From: Caenispirillum bisanense | GTDB lineage: Bacteria; Pseudomonadota; Alphaproteobacteria; Rhodospirillales; Rhodospirillaceae | DNA: 64,000 nucleotides | Direction: 5' to 3' | NCBI RefSeq assembly: GCF_039523075.1 | Contig: NZ_BAAAEP010000002.1 | Location: forward strand, 124,001 to 188,000 | Shown here: piece by piece, positions 8,453 through 19,242 of the stretch | Numbering within the stretch: position 1 is the stretch's first letter | Layout: every line of letters begins with the position of its first letter | Program-made: the position numbers and the translations under genes | Notes under the pieces: model-generated | What the model was told of the DNA's origin: nothing | The model's database searches: none | Seen by the model: only the letters and a program-made list of their open reading frames with translations

Positions 8453-8606
8453 GCGGGCAGCGTCCGGGTGGCAGGGAATGGTCGGCGGATGTTCCGTCCG
8501 ACCGCCAATGTGTGATACATGCAGCGGGTCAGAGGACGACGCAAGGGCCGCCGCCGGTTCTCTAGCAGGGATCGGCCGCCCGCGACAAGATTTGGGTGAA
8601 AGCCGC

Positions 8607-9071
8607 ATGACCAACCTTCCCCGCCCTGCCCGCCCCACGGCCCGCCTGCTGCTGGCGGCGGCCGCGCTGGTCGGCCTCGCGGCCTGTTCCGCCGACATCT
8701 CGCCGCGCGGCAACGAACCGCCGGCCGAGATGCTGGCCCAGGTGAAGCCCGGCGAGCAGACCCGCGGCGACGTCCGCGCCATGCTCGGGTCGCCGTCGAC
8801 GGTGTCGGCCTTCGGCGACGAAACCTGGTACTACATCAGCGCCCAGACCACCCAGTGGGCCTATCAGGCGACCGAGGAACTGGACCGTCAGGTGGTGGCC
8901 ATTTCCTTCGACGAGCGCGGCATCGTCAAGGACGTGCAGGTGCGCGGCAAGGACTCCGGCCGCGAGGTGGAGATCGTCGACCGCACGACGCCGACTCCGG
9001 GCCGCGACGAAACCATCATCCAGCAGCTGCTCGGCAACCTCGGCCGCTTCAACAAGGAAATGGGCCGCTGA
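8607..9071 (+). CDS. bamE: Outer-membrane assembly lipoprotein BamE (SmpA/OmlA)
   Basis: A 154-residue lipoprotein of the BAM complex that works with BamA (57556-59850). The signal peptide (about residues 1-27) ends in the lipobox LAAC, with Cys28 the lipidated residue. The mature part has TRGDVRAMLGSPSTVSAFGD and ETWYYIS, the characteristic BamE beta-hairpin motifs. The acidic and polar tail after residue 115 is not conserved. The Shine-Dalgarno is weak (GGGTGAAAG). The spacer to the divergent CBP3-like gene is 154 bases. Confidence 0.93.
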   Translation: MTNLPRPARPTARLLLAAAALVGLAACSADISPRGNEPPAEMLAQVKPGEQTRGDVRAMLGSPSTVSAFGDETWYYISAQTTQWAYQATEELDRQVVAISFDERGIVKDVQVRGKDSGREVEIVDRTTPTPGRDETIIQQLLGNLGRFNKEMGR

Positions 9072-9096
9072 TTTAGGCGCCTGACTGGCTGCACGA

Positions 9097-9136
9097 AAAG
9101 AAGGCTCCGCCGCCTGTCCGGCCGCGGAGCCTTTTC
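9097..9136. terminator. Bidirectional terminator between bamE and hppA
   Basis: A perfect 10-base inverted repeat (9101-9110 with 9124-9133) with CTTTT on the plus side and CTTCTTTTC on the minus side. It lies in the 86-base gap between the convergent bamE and hppA genes. Confidence 0.75.
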
Positions 9137-9157
9137 CGTCTGCACCGTCCCGCAGGG

Positions 9158-11245
<2,088 letters not shown>

Positions 11246-11558
11246 TGAAAGACCCTCCCCTTTTCCGCTTGGGCGAAAAGGTCAGGCCCGCTCCGGCCCG
11301 CGGTGCGGCGTGTCGCCGGAATGGCGAATCGTCGGGGCCGCGCGGACACCGGAAGCCTGCCAGAGCCGGCAAGCGGTTGCAATGGCGGATAAATCCGGCA
11401 CCGGGTCACGGCGGGGAAATATTTGCGTAAGGAATGTTGCCGCAGTGTCGCGGCAGGATACTCAACTTCGGGATTACTGCACCACGTCTGCGACCTATCC
11501 TTCCGCAGGCGCGGCAGGGGTGCTGCCGGACCCGCGAAAGACCTTCCGTGTCAGCGGC
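11246..11558. other. Non-coding region upstream of hppA
   Basis: 313 bases without a credible gene, between the end of the FliL-like gene and the start of hppA. It should hold the hppA promoter, but I find no convincing -35/-10 pair. The only clear structure is the imperfect hairpin at 11260-11280 beside the hppA ribosome binding site. Confidence 0.5.
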
Positions 11559-12044
11559 TTAGGTGGCGCGGTCGAAGACGGCGATGAACAGCACGTCCTG
11601 CACCACACCGGGACCAACCACCCGTTCGGCCACCGCCTTCAACCGCACCTTGGTCTCCGGCAGATCGATGTCGGAATGGTCGCGCATCCACAGGGGGTAC
11701 CACTGGTGAAGGTAGCGCATGAAGGCATCGTGCAGCACCGGCATGCGGCGGGTGACCTGGCCGCCGGTGCCGGGCGTCACCTCCAGCCGCAGGTCGAAGT
11801 AGAGCTGGCGGTGGAGCGTGCCGTCTTCGAGGATGATGGGCACCACGAAGGGGGCGATGTTCACATAGTCCAGGCGCGGCGGCGGCGGCTCGACCGGAGC
11901 GGCCTGCTGCTGCTGCTGCTCCATCGGCGCCGGGCCGATGCCGAGGCCGAGCACGTCGGGCGCCAGCCCGAAGGCGACCAGCCCGACGAACGAGGCGCCG
12001 CCCAGCAGCACCAGCGCGAAGACCACCAGAAGCAACCGCTTCAT
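11559..12044 (-). CDS. FliL-like single-pass membrane protein
   Basis: A 161-residue protein with one N-terminal membrane segment (about residues 3-26), a Gln/Pro-rich linker containing five Gln in a row (a CAG repeat), and a periplasmic domain beginning LDYVNIAPFVVPI. The pattern (YxxIxPFVV, a beta strand with LRLEV, then a helix around LHDAFMRYL and a final strand VQDVLFIAVF) resembles FliL, the stator-associated protein related to stomatins. No flagellar gene is adjacent; motAB is 22 kb away. It follows thiL by 46 bases. The function is inferred from weak similarity only. Confidence 0.55.
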   Translation of the reverse strand: MKRLLLVVFALVLLGGASFVGLVAFGLAPDVLGLGIGPAPMEQQQQQAAPVEPPPPRLDYVNIAPFVVPIILEDGTLHRQLYFDLRLEVTPGTGGQVTRRMPVLHDAFMRYLHQWYPLWMRDHSDIDLPETKVRLKAVAERVVGPGVVQDVLFIAVFDRAT

Positions 12045-12090
12045 GACCGCTGTCCCCCTCCCCTGCGGGCCCCCGTGCCGTGCCGGCGGG

Positions 12091-13077
12091 CTAGAAATGC
12101 CGCCAGCTGGCGCCGTCGCCGGCGGCTTCCGGCGGACCGCCGGCGTACCGGACCGCCACGCCCTCGCCGGCGACCATAGCGCCGATCGCCGTCACCGTCA
12201 CGCCCGCCTGCCGCGCCGCCGCCTCGGCTTCGGCGACCCGGTCGGGGGGGACGGTGAACAGCAGCTCGTAATCGTCGCCGCCGCACAGCACGGCGGAGCG
12301 CAGCAGCGACTCGTCGGCCGCCACGGCCGCCCGCGCCGCCGCCGACAGCGGCACCGCGTCCGCCTCCACCTCCGCCCCGAGTCCCGAGGCGCGGCAGATG
12401 TGGCCGAGGTCGCCCAGCAGCCCGTCGGACACATCCAGGCAGGCCCGCGCCACCCCGGACAGGGCGGCGCCGAGCGTCACCCGCGGCTGTGGCAGGCGGT
12501 AGCGGTCGATGAGGGCGTCGCGCAGGGCGGGCTCCAGCCCGGCGCAGCGGCCGCGCTGAACCGCCAGCCCGAGGGCGCCGTCGCCGATGGTGCCGGAGAC
12601 CATCAGTACATCCCCCTCCCGTGCCGCGTCGCGCCGCAGCTCCGCCCCGGTTGCCACCTGGCCGAGGGCGGTGACGGTGATGGTGGCCGGGCCCGGCGTC
12701 GCCACCGTGTCGCCGCCGATCACCGGCACGCCGAATTCCGCCACGTCGGCGGCCAGGCCGGCGGCGAAGAGTTCCACCCAGGCGGTGCCGCCGTCGCGCG
12801 GGAAGCAGGCGGCGACCAGCAGGCCGACCGGCCGCGCCCCCATGGCGGCGACGTCCGACAGGTTGACGCGCACCGCCTTGCGGGCCACCAGATCGGGCGG
12901 ATCGTCAGGCAGGAAGTGGACGCCGGCCACCAGGGCGTCGGTGGTGATCACCAGTCGGTGGCCGGCGGGCAGGTCGACCAGCGCGGCATCGTCGCGCAGG
13001 TTCAGGGCGCCGGAATAGCCGGCGGCAAGCGGCGCAAACAGGTCGGCGATGAGGTCGAACTCACCCCTGCCGGCCAT
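12091..13077 (-). CDS. thiL: Thiamine-monophosphate kinase
   Basis: Phosphorylates thiamine monophosphate to the active diphosphate. 328 residues with the PurM-like fold: GEFDLIADLF, LRDDAAL, ITTDALVAGVHF (Mg-ATP aspartates), NLSDVAAMGARP, VIGGDT and LDVSDGLLGDLGH. The ATG at 13077 lies inside the end of nusB (17-base overlap); a GTG two codons upstream (13083) is an alternative. The nusB-thiL order is conserved in proteobacteria. Confidence 0.95.
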   Translation of the reverse strand: MAGRGEFDLIADLFAPLAAGYSGALNLRDDAALVDLPAGHRLVITTDALVAGVHFLPDDPPDLVARKAVRVNLSDVAAMGARPVGLLVAACFPRDGGTAWVELFAAGLAADVAEFGVPVIGGDTVATPGPATITVTALGQVATGAELRRDAAREGDVLMVSGTIGDGALGLAVQRGRCAGLEPALRDALIDRYRLPQPRVTLGAALSGVARACLDVSDGLLGDLGHICRASGLGAEVEADAVPLSAAARAAVAADESLLRSAVLCGGDDYELLFTVPPDRVAEAEAAARQAGVTVTAIGAMVAGEGVAVRYAGGPPEAAGDGASWRHF

Positions 13078-13657
13078 GACCACCGCCGTCGCGGCCGCGC
13101 TCCATCTCGTCCGGCCGGATCACCCGCGCCAGACGGTCGAGCACGGCATTGACCAGCCGCGTTTCCGGTCCGGCATAGAAGGCGTGCGCCACGTCGACAT
13201 ATTCGTTGATGGCGACGCGCGGCGGCACGTCGGTCCGCTCCTGGATCTCGAAGCAGCCGCAGCGCAGGATCTCGCGCACGGTGTTCTCCATGCGGTCCCA
13301 GTGCCAGCCGGAGGTCAGCGACTGGCTGAGGATGCCGTCGATCTCGTCCGACCGCGCCAGCACGCCCCGCACCAGCGACACGAACAGTTCGTGGTCGAAG
13401 TCGATCAGGCTGGTGACGCGCTCTTCCTCGGTGTCGGGATCGACCTCCACCGCCTCGCCGCCCATGCGCCCTTCCAGGAAGTCGCGGATGACGTCGTTGG
13501 GGTCCTGCTCGCCGACATGGATCATGTACAGCGCCTGCACGGAGGCCAGGCGCGCGGCCGAGCGGCGACGGGCGCCGCCACCGGGCAGGCGCACCTTTCG
13601 CAGCTTCGGGGTTTCGGGCTTGTTCACGGGGCTGTCGGACATCCGTTCCGGGCTCAC
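13061..13657 (-). CDS. nusB: Transcription antitermination factor NusB
   Basis: A 198-residue RNA-binding protein of the rRNA antitermination complex, partner of NusE/S10. The core starts RRRSAARLASVQALYMIHVGE (arginine-rich RNA-binding helix) and ends with PRVAINEYVDVAHAF and FVNAVLD-like sequence LVNAVLDRLA. It is longer than E. coli NusB (139) through a basic N-terminal tail and an insertion around residues 65-85. A GTG at 13657 overlaps the ribH stop (GTGA); an ATG at 13642 is also possible. The C-terminal tail is Gly/Arg-rich. Confidence 0.93.
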   Translation of the reverse strand: MSPERMSDSPVNKPETPKLRKVRLPGGGARRRSAARLASVQALYMIHVGEQDPNDVIRDFLEGRMGGEAVEVDPDTEEERVTSLIDFDHELFVSLVRGVLARSDEIDGILSQSLTSGWHWDRMENTVREILRCGCFEIQERTDVPPRVAINEYVDVAHAFYAGPETRLVNAVLDRLARVIRPDEMERGRDGGGHGRQG

Positions 13658-14109
13658 AGGCCCATCTCGCGTTTCACCTGGATCATGCGCATGGCCGCAC
13701 GGGCCGCCTGACCCCCGAAGTTACGCCCGTCGACCCGGGCGCGCTCCCACGCCTGATCGCGGGTGCGGCAGGTCAGGATACCATTGCCGAGGGCCAGCGA
13801 ATACTGCAGCACCAGGTCGCTGACGCCGCGCATGGACTCGGTGCAGACATGCTCGTAGTGGTCGGTCTCGCCCTTGATGGAGCAGCCGAGCACCACATAG
13901 CCCGAGAACCGGAAGTCGGTCGCCCGCAGTTCCATGGCGCGCACGGCGAAGCGGATCACCGCCGGGATCTCCAGGATGCCCGGCACGATGATGCGCTTGT
14001 AGCCGGCGCCCTGGGCGGTCAGCTCCTGCACCGCGCCCTTCACCAGCTGGTCGGCGATGTCTTCGTAGAAGCGCGATTCGACGATGAGGATGCGCGGTCC
14101 GGTAGCCAT
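13654..14109 (-). CDS. ribH: 6,7-dimethyl-8-ribityllumazine synthase
   Basis: Penultimate enzyme of riboflavin synthesis, condensing the pyrimidine intermediate with the RibB product. 151 residues; VESRFYEDIADQLVKGA, VPGILEIPAVIRFA, CSIKGETDHYEHVC (catalytic His in the last block) and ALGNGILTCRT are the expected motifs. The family normally forms pentamers or 60-meric capsids. It overlaps ribB by one base (TAATG) and nusB by four, so the set is translationally coupled. Confidence 0.96.
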   Translation of the reverse strand: MATGPRILIVESRFYEDIADQLVKGAVQELTAQGAGYKRIIVPGILEIPAVIRFAVRAMELRATDFRFSGYVVLGCSIKGETDHYEHVCTESMRGVSDLVLQYSLALGNGILTCRTRDQAWERARVDGRNFGGQAARAAMRMIQVKREMGL

Positions 14110-15230
14110 TACTCTGTTTCCTCGTGCGCGGGGATCGGCCGTTGTTCCACCACCCGCAGGCCATACCCGTCAAGTCCGATGATGTGCTTCGGGGTGTTCG
14201 ACAGAAGGATCATGTCCTTGACACCGAGATCGAGCAAGATCTGTGCGCCGACGCCATAATCAACCAGCCGCGCCGACTCGCCCTTGCCGGACAGGCGCTC
14301 GCGCACCCGGTCGGACAGGCTGGTGGGCAGCGGCTCGCGCACCAGCACCACCACGCCGCGGCCGTGCTCGGCCACCTGGCGCATGGCGGTGTGCAGCTGG
14401 CGGCCCTTGCCGGCGTGGCTGTCGCCCAGCACGTCGTCGAGCACGTTGAGGGCGTGCATGCGCACCATCACCGGCTCGTGCCCGGTGATGTCGCCCTTCA
14501 CCAGGGCGATATGTTCCGCATAGGCAACGGTGTTGACGTAGACGATCATCCGCCAGTCGCCGCCCCACACGCTCTGGAACGCCATCTCGGCGTCACGGCG
14601 GACGATCTTGTCCTTGCGGCGGCGGTAGGCGATCAGGTCGGCGATGGTGGCGATCTTCAGCCCGTGCAGCTGGGCGAACTGCACCAGGTCCGGCATGCGG
14701 GCCATGGAGCCGTCGTCGTTCATGATCTCGCAGATCACGCCAGCCGGGTTGAGGCCGGCCAGCCGCGCCACGTCCACCGCCGCCTCGGTATGGCCGGCGC
14801 GCACCAGCACGCCGCCGTCGCGGGCGCGCAGCGGGAAGATGTGGCCGGGCATGGCGATGTCTTCCTTGCCCTTGGTCGGGTCGATGGCGACGGCGACGGT
14901 GCGGGCGCGGTCGCTGGCGGAAATGCCTGTGGTCACCCCTTCCTTCGCCTCGATGGAGACGGTGAAGGCGGTGGCCAGCCGCGACTGGTTGTGGCTCTGC
15001 ATCATCGGCAGGCCCAGTTCGTCGCAGCGGTCGCTGGTCAGCGTCAGGCAGATCAGGCCGCGGCCGTGCTTGGCCATGAAGTTGATGGCATCGGGGGTGG
15101 CCATCTGCGCCGGGATCACCAGGTCGCCCTCGTTCTCCCGGTCCTCGTCGTCCACCAGGATGAACATGCGGCCGTTGCGGGCGTCTTCGATGATCTCCTC
15201 GATGGAGGAGAGATACTCGGTGTAGGGCAC
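14109..15230 (-). CDS. ribB: 3,4-dihydroxy-2-butanone 4-phosphate synthase with degenerate RibA-like domain (RibBX type)
   Basis: Residues about 1-205 are a full RibB domain: ILVDDEDRENEGDLVIPAQ, RAGHTEAAVDVARLAG and ICEIMNDDGSMAR. It makes the four-carbon unit of riboflavin from ribulose 5-phosphate. Residues about 210-373 resemble GTP cyclohydrolase II, but the three zinc cysteines (normally in the CLTGD and RCDCG blocks) are absent; only the fold-like tail with DYGVGAQILLDLGV and ISNTPKK-like LLSNTPKHI remains. The protein should therefore be RibB only, with the second domain of unknown, perhaps regulatory, role, as described for RibBX proteins. It follows ribE by two bases. Confidence 0.93.
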   Translation of the reverse strand: MPYTEYLSSIEEIIEDARNGRMFILVDDEDRENEGDLVIPAQMATPDAINFMAKHGRGLICLTLTSDRCDELGLPMMQSHNQSRLATAFTVSIEAKEGVTTGISASDRARTVAVAIDPTKGKEDIAMPGHIFPLRARDGGVLVRAGHTEAAVDVARLAGLNPAGVICEIMNDDGSMARMPDLVQFAQLHGLKIATIADLIAYRRRKDKIVRRDAEMAFQSVWGGDWRMIVYVNTVAYAEHIALVKGDITGHEPVMVRMHALNVLDDVLGDSHAGKGRQLHTAMRQVAEHGRGVVVLVREPLPTSLSDRVRERLSGKGESARLVDYGVGAQILLDLGVKDMILLSNTPKHIIGLDGYGLRVVEQRPIPAHEETE

Positions 15231-15232
15231 GG

Positions 15233-15826
15233 TCAGTCCTTTTCGAGAAGCCGGGCGACGTAGCGCGCCAGCATGTCGATTTCCATGTTCACCTCGTCGC
15301 CCACGCGGTAGGCGCCGAAGGTGGTGACCTCTTGCGTATGCGGAATGATGTTGACGCCGAAACGGGCGCCCTCGACCTCGTTCACCGTCAGCGACACACC
15401 ATCAAGCGCCACCGAGCCCTTGGGGGCAACGAACTTGCGCAGCGCCGCCGGCACCTCGAAGACATAGCGCTTGCTTTCGTTCTCGTCACGAATGTCGACC
15501 ACCCGCGCCACGCCGTCGACATGGCCGGACACGATATGGCCGCCCAGCTCGTCGCCGATCTTCATGGCGCGCTCGAAGTTGACCTTGCGGCCCGGCTGCC
15601 AGCCGCCGAGCGTGGTCTTCGACAGGGTCTCGTCACTGGCCTGCACCACGAACCAGTCGGCGCCCTTGTCGATGACCGTCAGGCAGACGCCGTTGCAGGC
15701 GATGGAAGCGCCCATGTCGACCGTGGACAGGTCATAGCGGGTGGCAAAGGTGAAGCGGGTATCGCCGCCCGGCTGGCGGTGCACCTCGCGCACGGCGCCG
15801 AGGTCGGTGATGATGCCGGTGAACAT
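15233..15826 (-). CDS. ribE: Riboflavin synthase, alpha chain
   Basis: Dismutates two lumazine molecules into riboflavin. 197 residues made of two tandem lumazine-binding repeats: repeat 1 opens MFTGIITDLG with GASIACNGVCLTV, and repeat 2 opens GHIVSGHVDGVARV with LDGVSLTVN. The N-terminal MFTGI is part of the active trimer interface. It lies two bases downstream of ribD and two bases upstream of ribB. The packed operon has no room for an FMN riboswitch here. Confidence 0.97.
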   Translation of the reverse strand: MFTGIITDLGAVREVHRQPGGDTRFTFATRYDLSTVDMGASIACNGVCLTVIDKGADWFVVQASDETLSKTTLGGWQPGRKVNFERAMKIGDELGGHIVSGHVDGVARVVDIRDENESKRYVFEVPAALRKFVAPKGSVALDGVSLTVNEVEGARFGVNIIPHTQEVTTFGAYRVGDEVNMEIDMLARYVARLLEKD

Positions 15827-15828
15827 GG

Positions 15829-16971
15829 TCAGCGTCTCCCCAGGACTTCCAGAACATCGTCGCCGATGCGGGTGAGCGAAACGGGGGCAAAATCGGGGGC
15901 ATCGGCCAGCCGGTCAAGGGCCAAGTCGCCCACCGCCGCCCGTCCGTCGCCGCCGATCACCCGGCCGGCGCGAAACCAGGCGAGGCGATCCACCATGCCG
16001 GCCCGCAGAAGGCTAGCCGCCACCTGCCCGCCGCCTTCGGCCAGCACCCGCGTGATGCCGCGCGCCGCCAGCCCGTGCAGGGCGGCCTCCGCCGAGGGAT
16101 GGCCGCTGTCGTCGCAGGCCACCTCCAGCACCTCCACCCCCAAGTCGCGCAGGCGGGCGAGCGCGGCCGGCGCGTGGCCTTCCCGCGTCACCAGCCACAG
16201 CGGCACCTGCCGCGCCGACTGCACCAGCCGGCTGTCGGCGGACAGGCGCAGGGCGCCGTCCAGCACCACCCGCACCGGCGACCGCTCGATCAGCCCCGGC
16301 AGGCGGCAGGTGAGTTCGGGATCGTCCGCCAGCGCCGTGCCGGAGCCGATGAGGATCGCGTCGTGCTCCGCCCGCAGCAGATGGCCGCGCAGGCGGGCCT
16401 CGCCGCCGGTGATCCACTTGCTGTCGCCGTTGGCGAGCGCGATGCGGCCGTCCAGCGTGGTGGCGCACTTCAGCGTCACCAGCGGGCGGCCCTGCCGCAC
16501 CCGCAGGAAGAAGCCGGCGTTCAGCGCCTCCGCCTCGTCGCGCAGGACGCCCTCGATCACCTCCACCCCCGCCTCGCGCAGCCGGGCCAGGCCGCGGCCG
16601 GAGACGCGCGGATCGGGGTCGACGGCCGCCGCCACCACCCGCGCCACCCCCGCCTTCACCAGGGCATCGGCGCAGGGCGGCGTCTTGCCGTAGTGGCTGC
16701 ACGGTTCCAGCGAGACATAGGCGGTGGCGCCCGCCGCCGCGGCGCCGGCCATGGCCAGAGCCACCGGCTCGGCATGGGGACGGCCGCCCGGCTGGGTGAC
16801 GCCGCGCCCGACGACGCGGCCGTGGCGGACGAGGACGCAACCGACCGTCGGGTTCGGCCACACCCGGCCGAGACCACGGCGCGCCAGGGCCAGCGCCGCC
16901 CGCATGTGGCGGTGCATCTCCTCCGGCGGCGGCGCCGGATCGGCCGGGGTGACGGCGGAACCGGCGGTCAC
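15829..16971 (-). CDS. ribD: Bifunctional riboflavin deaminase/reductase RibD
   Basis: About 380 residues. The N-terminal cytidine-deaminase-like domain (about 20-165) has zinc ligands in GGRPHAEPVAL and PCSHYGKTPPC. The C-terminal domain (about 170-375) is a dihydrofolate-reductase-like pyrimidine reductase with VTLKCATTLDGRIA and a glycine-rich VLAEGGGQVAA loop. I choose the GTG at 16971: GGGAGG stands 11 bases upstream and the frame above it is inside nrdR. It starts five bases after the nrdR stop codon begins, so the two are tightly coupled. Confidence 0.94.
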   Translation of the reverse strand: MTAGSAVTPADPAPPPEEMHRHMRAALALARRGLGRVWPNPTVGCVLVRHGRVVGRGVTQPGGRPHAEPVALAMAGAAAAGATAYVSLEPCSHYGKTPPCADALVKAGVARVVAAAVDPDPRVSGRGLARLREAGVEVIEGVLRDEAEALNAGFFLRVRQGRPLVTLKCATTLDGRIALANGDSKWITGGEARLRGHLLRAEHDAILIGSGTALADDPELTCRLPGLIERSPVRVVLDGALRLSADSRLVQSARQVPLWLVTREGHAPAALARLRDLGVEVLEVACDDSGHPSAEAALHGLAARGITRVLAEGGGQVAASLLRAGMVDRLAWFRAGRVIGGDGRAAVGDLALDRLADAPDFAPVSLTRIGDDVLEVLGRR

Positions 16972-16975
16972 GGCC

Positions 16976-17428
16976 TCATTCGCCTCCCAGCTTTTCCACG
17001 AAGTCTTCGAAGTCCTTGGCTTCGCGGAAGTTCTTGTAGACCGACGCGAAGCGCACATAGGCCACCTGGTCGAGCCCCTGCAGGGCTTCCATGACCATCT
17101 CGCCGATCATGCTCGACGGGATCTCGGTCTCGCCGGAGCTTTCCAGGCGGCGCTGGATGCCGTTGACGATGCGCTCGATACGCTCCTCGTCCACCGCCCG
17201 CTTGCGGCAGGCGATGCGGATGGAGCGCGCGAGCTTCTCCCGCTCGAAGGGGATGCGCTGGCCGTTGCGCTTCACCACCGTCAGCTCGCGCAGCTGCACG
17301 CGCTCGAAGGTGGTGAAGCGGGACTCGCAGGAGGGGCAGTACCGGCGCCGACGGATGGCCGAATTGTCCTCCGTCGGACGCGAGTCCTTCACCTGGGTGT
17401 CGTCGTGGCCGCAGAACGGACAGCGCAT
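16976..17428 (-). CDS. nrdR: Transcriptional repressor NrdR
   Basis: A 150-residue nucleotide-sensing repressor of ribonucleotide reductase genes. It has an N-terminal zinc ribbon (MRCPFCG and YCPSCESRF) and an ATP-cone from about residue 50 (VVKRNGQRIPFEREKL). Its targets carry paired NrdR boxes; no nrd gene is in this window. The glyA-nrdR-ribD order is widespread in proteobacteria. It lies 38 bases after glyA. Confidence 0.97.
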   Translation of the reverse strand: MRCPFCGHDDTQVKDSRPTEDNSAIRRRRYCPSCESRFTTFERVQLRELTVVKRNGQRIPFEREKLARSIRIACRKRAVDEERIERIVNGIQRRLESSGETEIPSSMIGEMVMEALQGLDQVAYVRFASVYKNFREAKDFEDFVEKLGGE

Positions 17429-17466
17429 GTCGGTCTTCCCCCTCTAGCCCCGGCGGCGCTCCGGCC

Positions 17467-18747
17467 TCACAGCCCCTGGTAGATGGGGAAGCGGCGGCAC
17501 AGGTCTTCCACCCGTTCCCGCACCGAGTTCTCGACCGCCGAGTTGTCGTCGCGGTTGGCGGCCAGGCCGTCCAGCACCTCGACGATCATCTCGCCCACCT
17601 GGGTGAACTCGGCGACGCCGAAGCCGCGGGTGGTGCCGGCCGGGGTGCCGAGGCGCACGCCCGAGGTCACCGTCGGCTTTTCCGGGTCGAAGGGGATGCC
17701 GTTCTTGTTGCAGGTGATGCCGGCGCGCTCCAGGCTGTGCTCGGCGACGTTGCCGGTCAGCGCCTTGGGCCGCAGGTCCACCAGCATGAGGTGGGTGTCG
17801 GTGCCGCCGGAGACGATCTCCAGCCCGCCGCGCACCAGGGTGTCGGCCAGCGCACGGGCGTTGTCGACGATGCTGGCGGCGTACTGCTTGAACTCCGGCT
17901 TCAGCGCCTCGCCGAAGGCCACGGCCTTGCCGGCGATGACGTGCATCAGCGGGCCGCCCTGCAGGCCGGGGAACACCGCCGAGTTGATCTTCTTGCCGAT
18001 GTCCGGGTTGTTGGACAGGATCATGCCGCCGCGCGGGCCGCGCAGGGTCTTGTGGGTGGTGGTGGTCACCACGTCGGCATAGGGCAGCGGGCTCGGGTGC
18101 GCGCCGCCGGCCACCAGACCGGCGAAGTGCGCCATGTCGACCATGAACAGCGCGCCCACCTTGTCGGCGATCTCGCGGAAGCGCTTGAAGTCGATCACCC
18201 GCGGATAGGCGGAGCCGCCGGCGATGATGAGCTTCGGCTTGTGCTCGACGGCCAGGCGCTCGACCTCGTCGAAGTCGATGCGGGCGTCCTGGCGGCGCAC
18301 GCCGTACTGCACGGCGTTGAACCACTTGCCCGACTGCGCCGGGGCGGCGCCGTGGGTGAGGTGGCCGCCGGCGGCGAGGCTCATGCCCATGATGGTGTCG
18401 CCGGGCTTCACCAGCGCCATCATGACGGCGCCGTTGGCCTGGGCACCGGCGTGCGGCTGGACGTTGACGTACTCGCACTCGAACAGCTTCTTGGCGCGTT
18501 CGATGGCGAGGCTTTCGGCGATGTCGACGAACTCGCAGCCGCCGTAGTAGCGCTTGCCGGGGTAACCCTCGGCATACTTGTTGGTCAGCACCGAGCCCTG
18601 GGCTTCCAGCACGGCGCGGGAGACGATGTTCTCCGACGCGATCAGCTCGATCTGGTTCTGCTGACGGCCGAGTTCGAGGTCGAGGGCCTTCTTGATGTCG
18701 GGATCGGCCTCGGCCAGCGAGGCGCCGAAGAAGCTGGTGGCGGACAT
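17467..18747 (-). CDS. glyA: Serine hydroxymethyltransferase
   Basis: PLP enzyme converting serine and tetrahydrofolate to glycine and methylene-tetrahydrofolate, the main source of one-carbon units. 426 residues. The N-terminal IELIASENIVS, YAEGYPGKRYYGG and the PLP-lysine block VTTTTHKTLRGPRGG are intact. I use the ATG at 18747 (AAGGA 11 bases upstream); the ATG at 18759 has no room for its ribosome site. It follows rpiB by 54 bases, probably in one operon. Confidence 0.97.
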   Translation of the reverse strand: MSATSFFGASLAEADPDIKKALDLELGRQQNQIELIASENIVSRAVLEAQGSVLTNKYAEGYPGKRYYGGCEFVDIAESLAIERAKKLFECEYVNVQPHAGAQANGAVMMALVKPGDTIMGMSLAAGGHLTHGAAPAQSGKWFNAVQYGVRRQDARIDFDEVERLAVEHKPKLIIAGGSAYPRVIDFKRFREIADKVGALFMVDMAHFAGLVAGGAHPSPLPYADVVTTTTHKTLRGPRGGMILSNNPDIGKKINSAVFPGLQGGPLMHVIAGKAVAFGEALKPEFKQYAASIVDNARALADTLVRGGLEIVSGGTDTHLMLVDLRPKALTGNVAEHSLERAGITCNKNGIPFDPEKPTVTSGVRLGTPAGTTRGFGVAEFTQVGEMIVEVLDGLAANRDDNSAVENSVRERVEDLCRRFPIYQGL

Positions 18748-18801
18748 CGGTGCGATCATCCTTACGTGGGAAAGCGGGAAGTGCTGCGCGGTGCCGCCGA
18801 T

Positions 18802-19242
18802 TTAACCCGGCCGGCTCATCTTTTCAACGCGACGGGCGTGACGGCCCCCTTCGAACGCAGTGTCGAGGAAAAGCCCCAGGCAGTCGCGGGCCACTTCCGG
18901 CCCCATGGTGCGGCCGCCCAGCACCAGCACGTTGGCATCGTTGTGCTGACGGGCCATGCGGGTGGTGAAGGCGTCGTGCACCAGGGCCGCCCGCACATGG
19001 GCGTGGCGGTTGGCGGCGATGGAGATGCCGATGCCGGTGCCGCAGATCAGCACGCCGCGGGCGGCGCGGCCCTCCTTCAGGGCCGCCGCCATGGCATCGG
19101 CGAAGTCCGGGTAATCCACCGAATCCGTCGAGTTGGTGCCGAGGTCGAGGACGGTCAGGCCCCGATCCTCCAGGTCCTTCTTGAGAAGGGTCTTCAGCTC
19201 CAGGCCGCCGTGGTCGGAGGCGATGGCGATGGGGTCGGACAT
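18802..19242 (-). CDS. rpiB: Ribose 5-phosphate isomerase B
   Basis: Interconverts ribose 5-phosphate and ribulose 5-phosphate; the latter feeds RibB and the pentose phosphate pathway. 146 residues. IAIASDHGGLELK, DLGTNSTDSVDYPDFA, LICGTGIGISIAANR (active Cys in CGTG) and HNDANVLVLGGR are the RpiB hallmarks. It is the first gene of the minus-strand glyA-to-hppA run. Confidence 0.96.
   Translation of the reverse strand: MSDPIAIASDHGGLELKTLLKKDLEDRGLTVLDLGTNSTDSVDYPDFADAMAAALKEGRAARGVLICGTGIGISIAANRHAHVRAALVHDAFTTRMARQHNDANVLVLGGRTMGPEVARDCLGLFLDTAFEGGRHARRVEKMSRPG

Noticed and set aside
15200..17000. FMN riboswitch in the riboflavin genes
   Set aside because: The genes are separated by at most a few bases, leaving no space for the aptamer.
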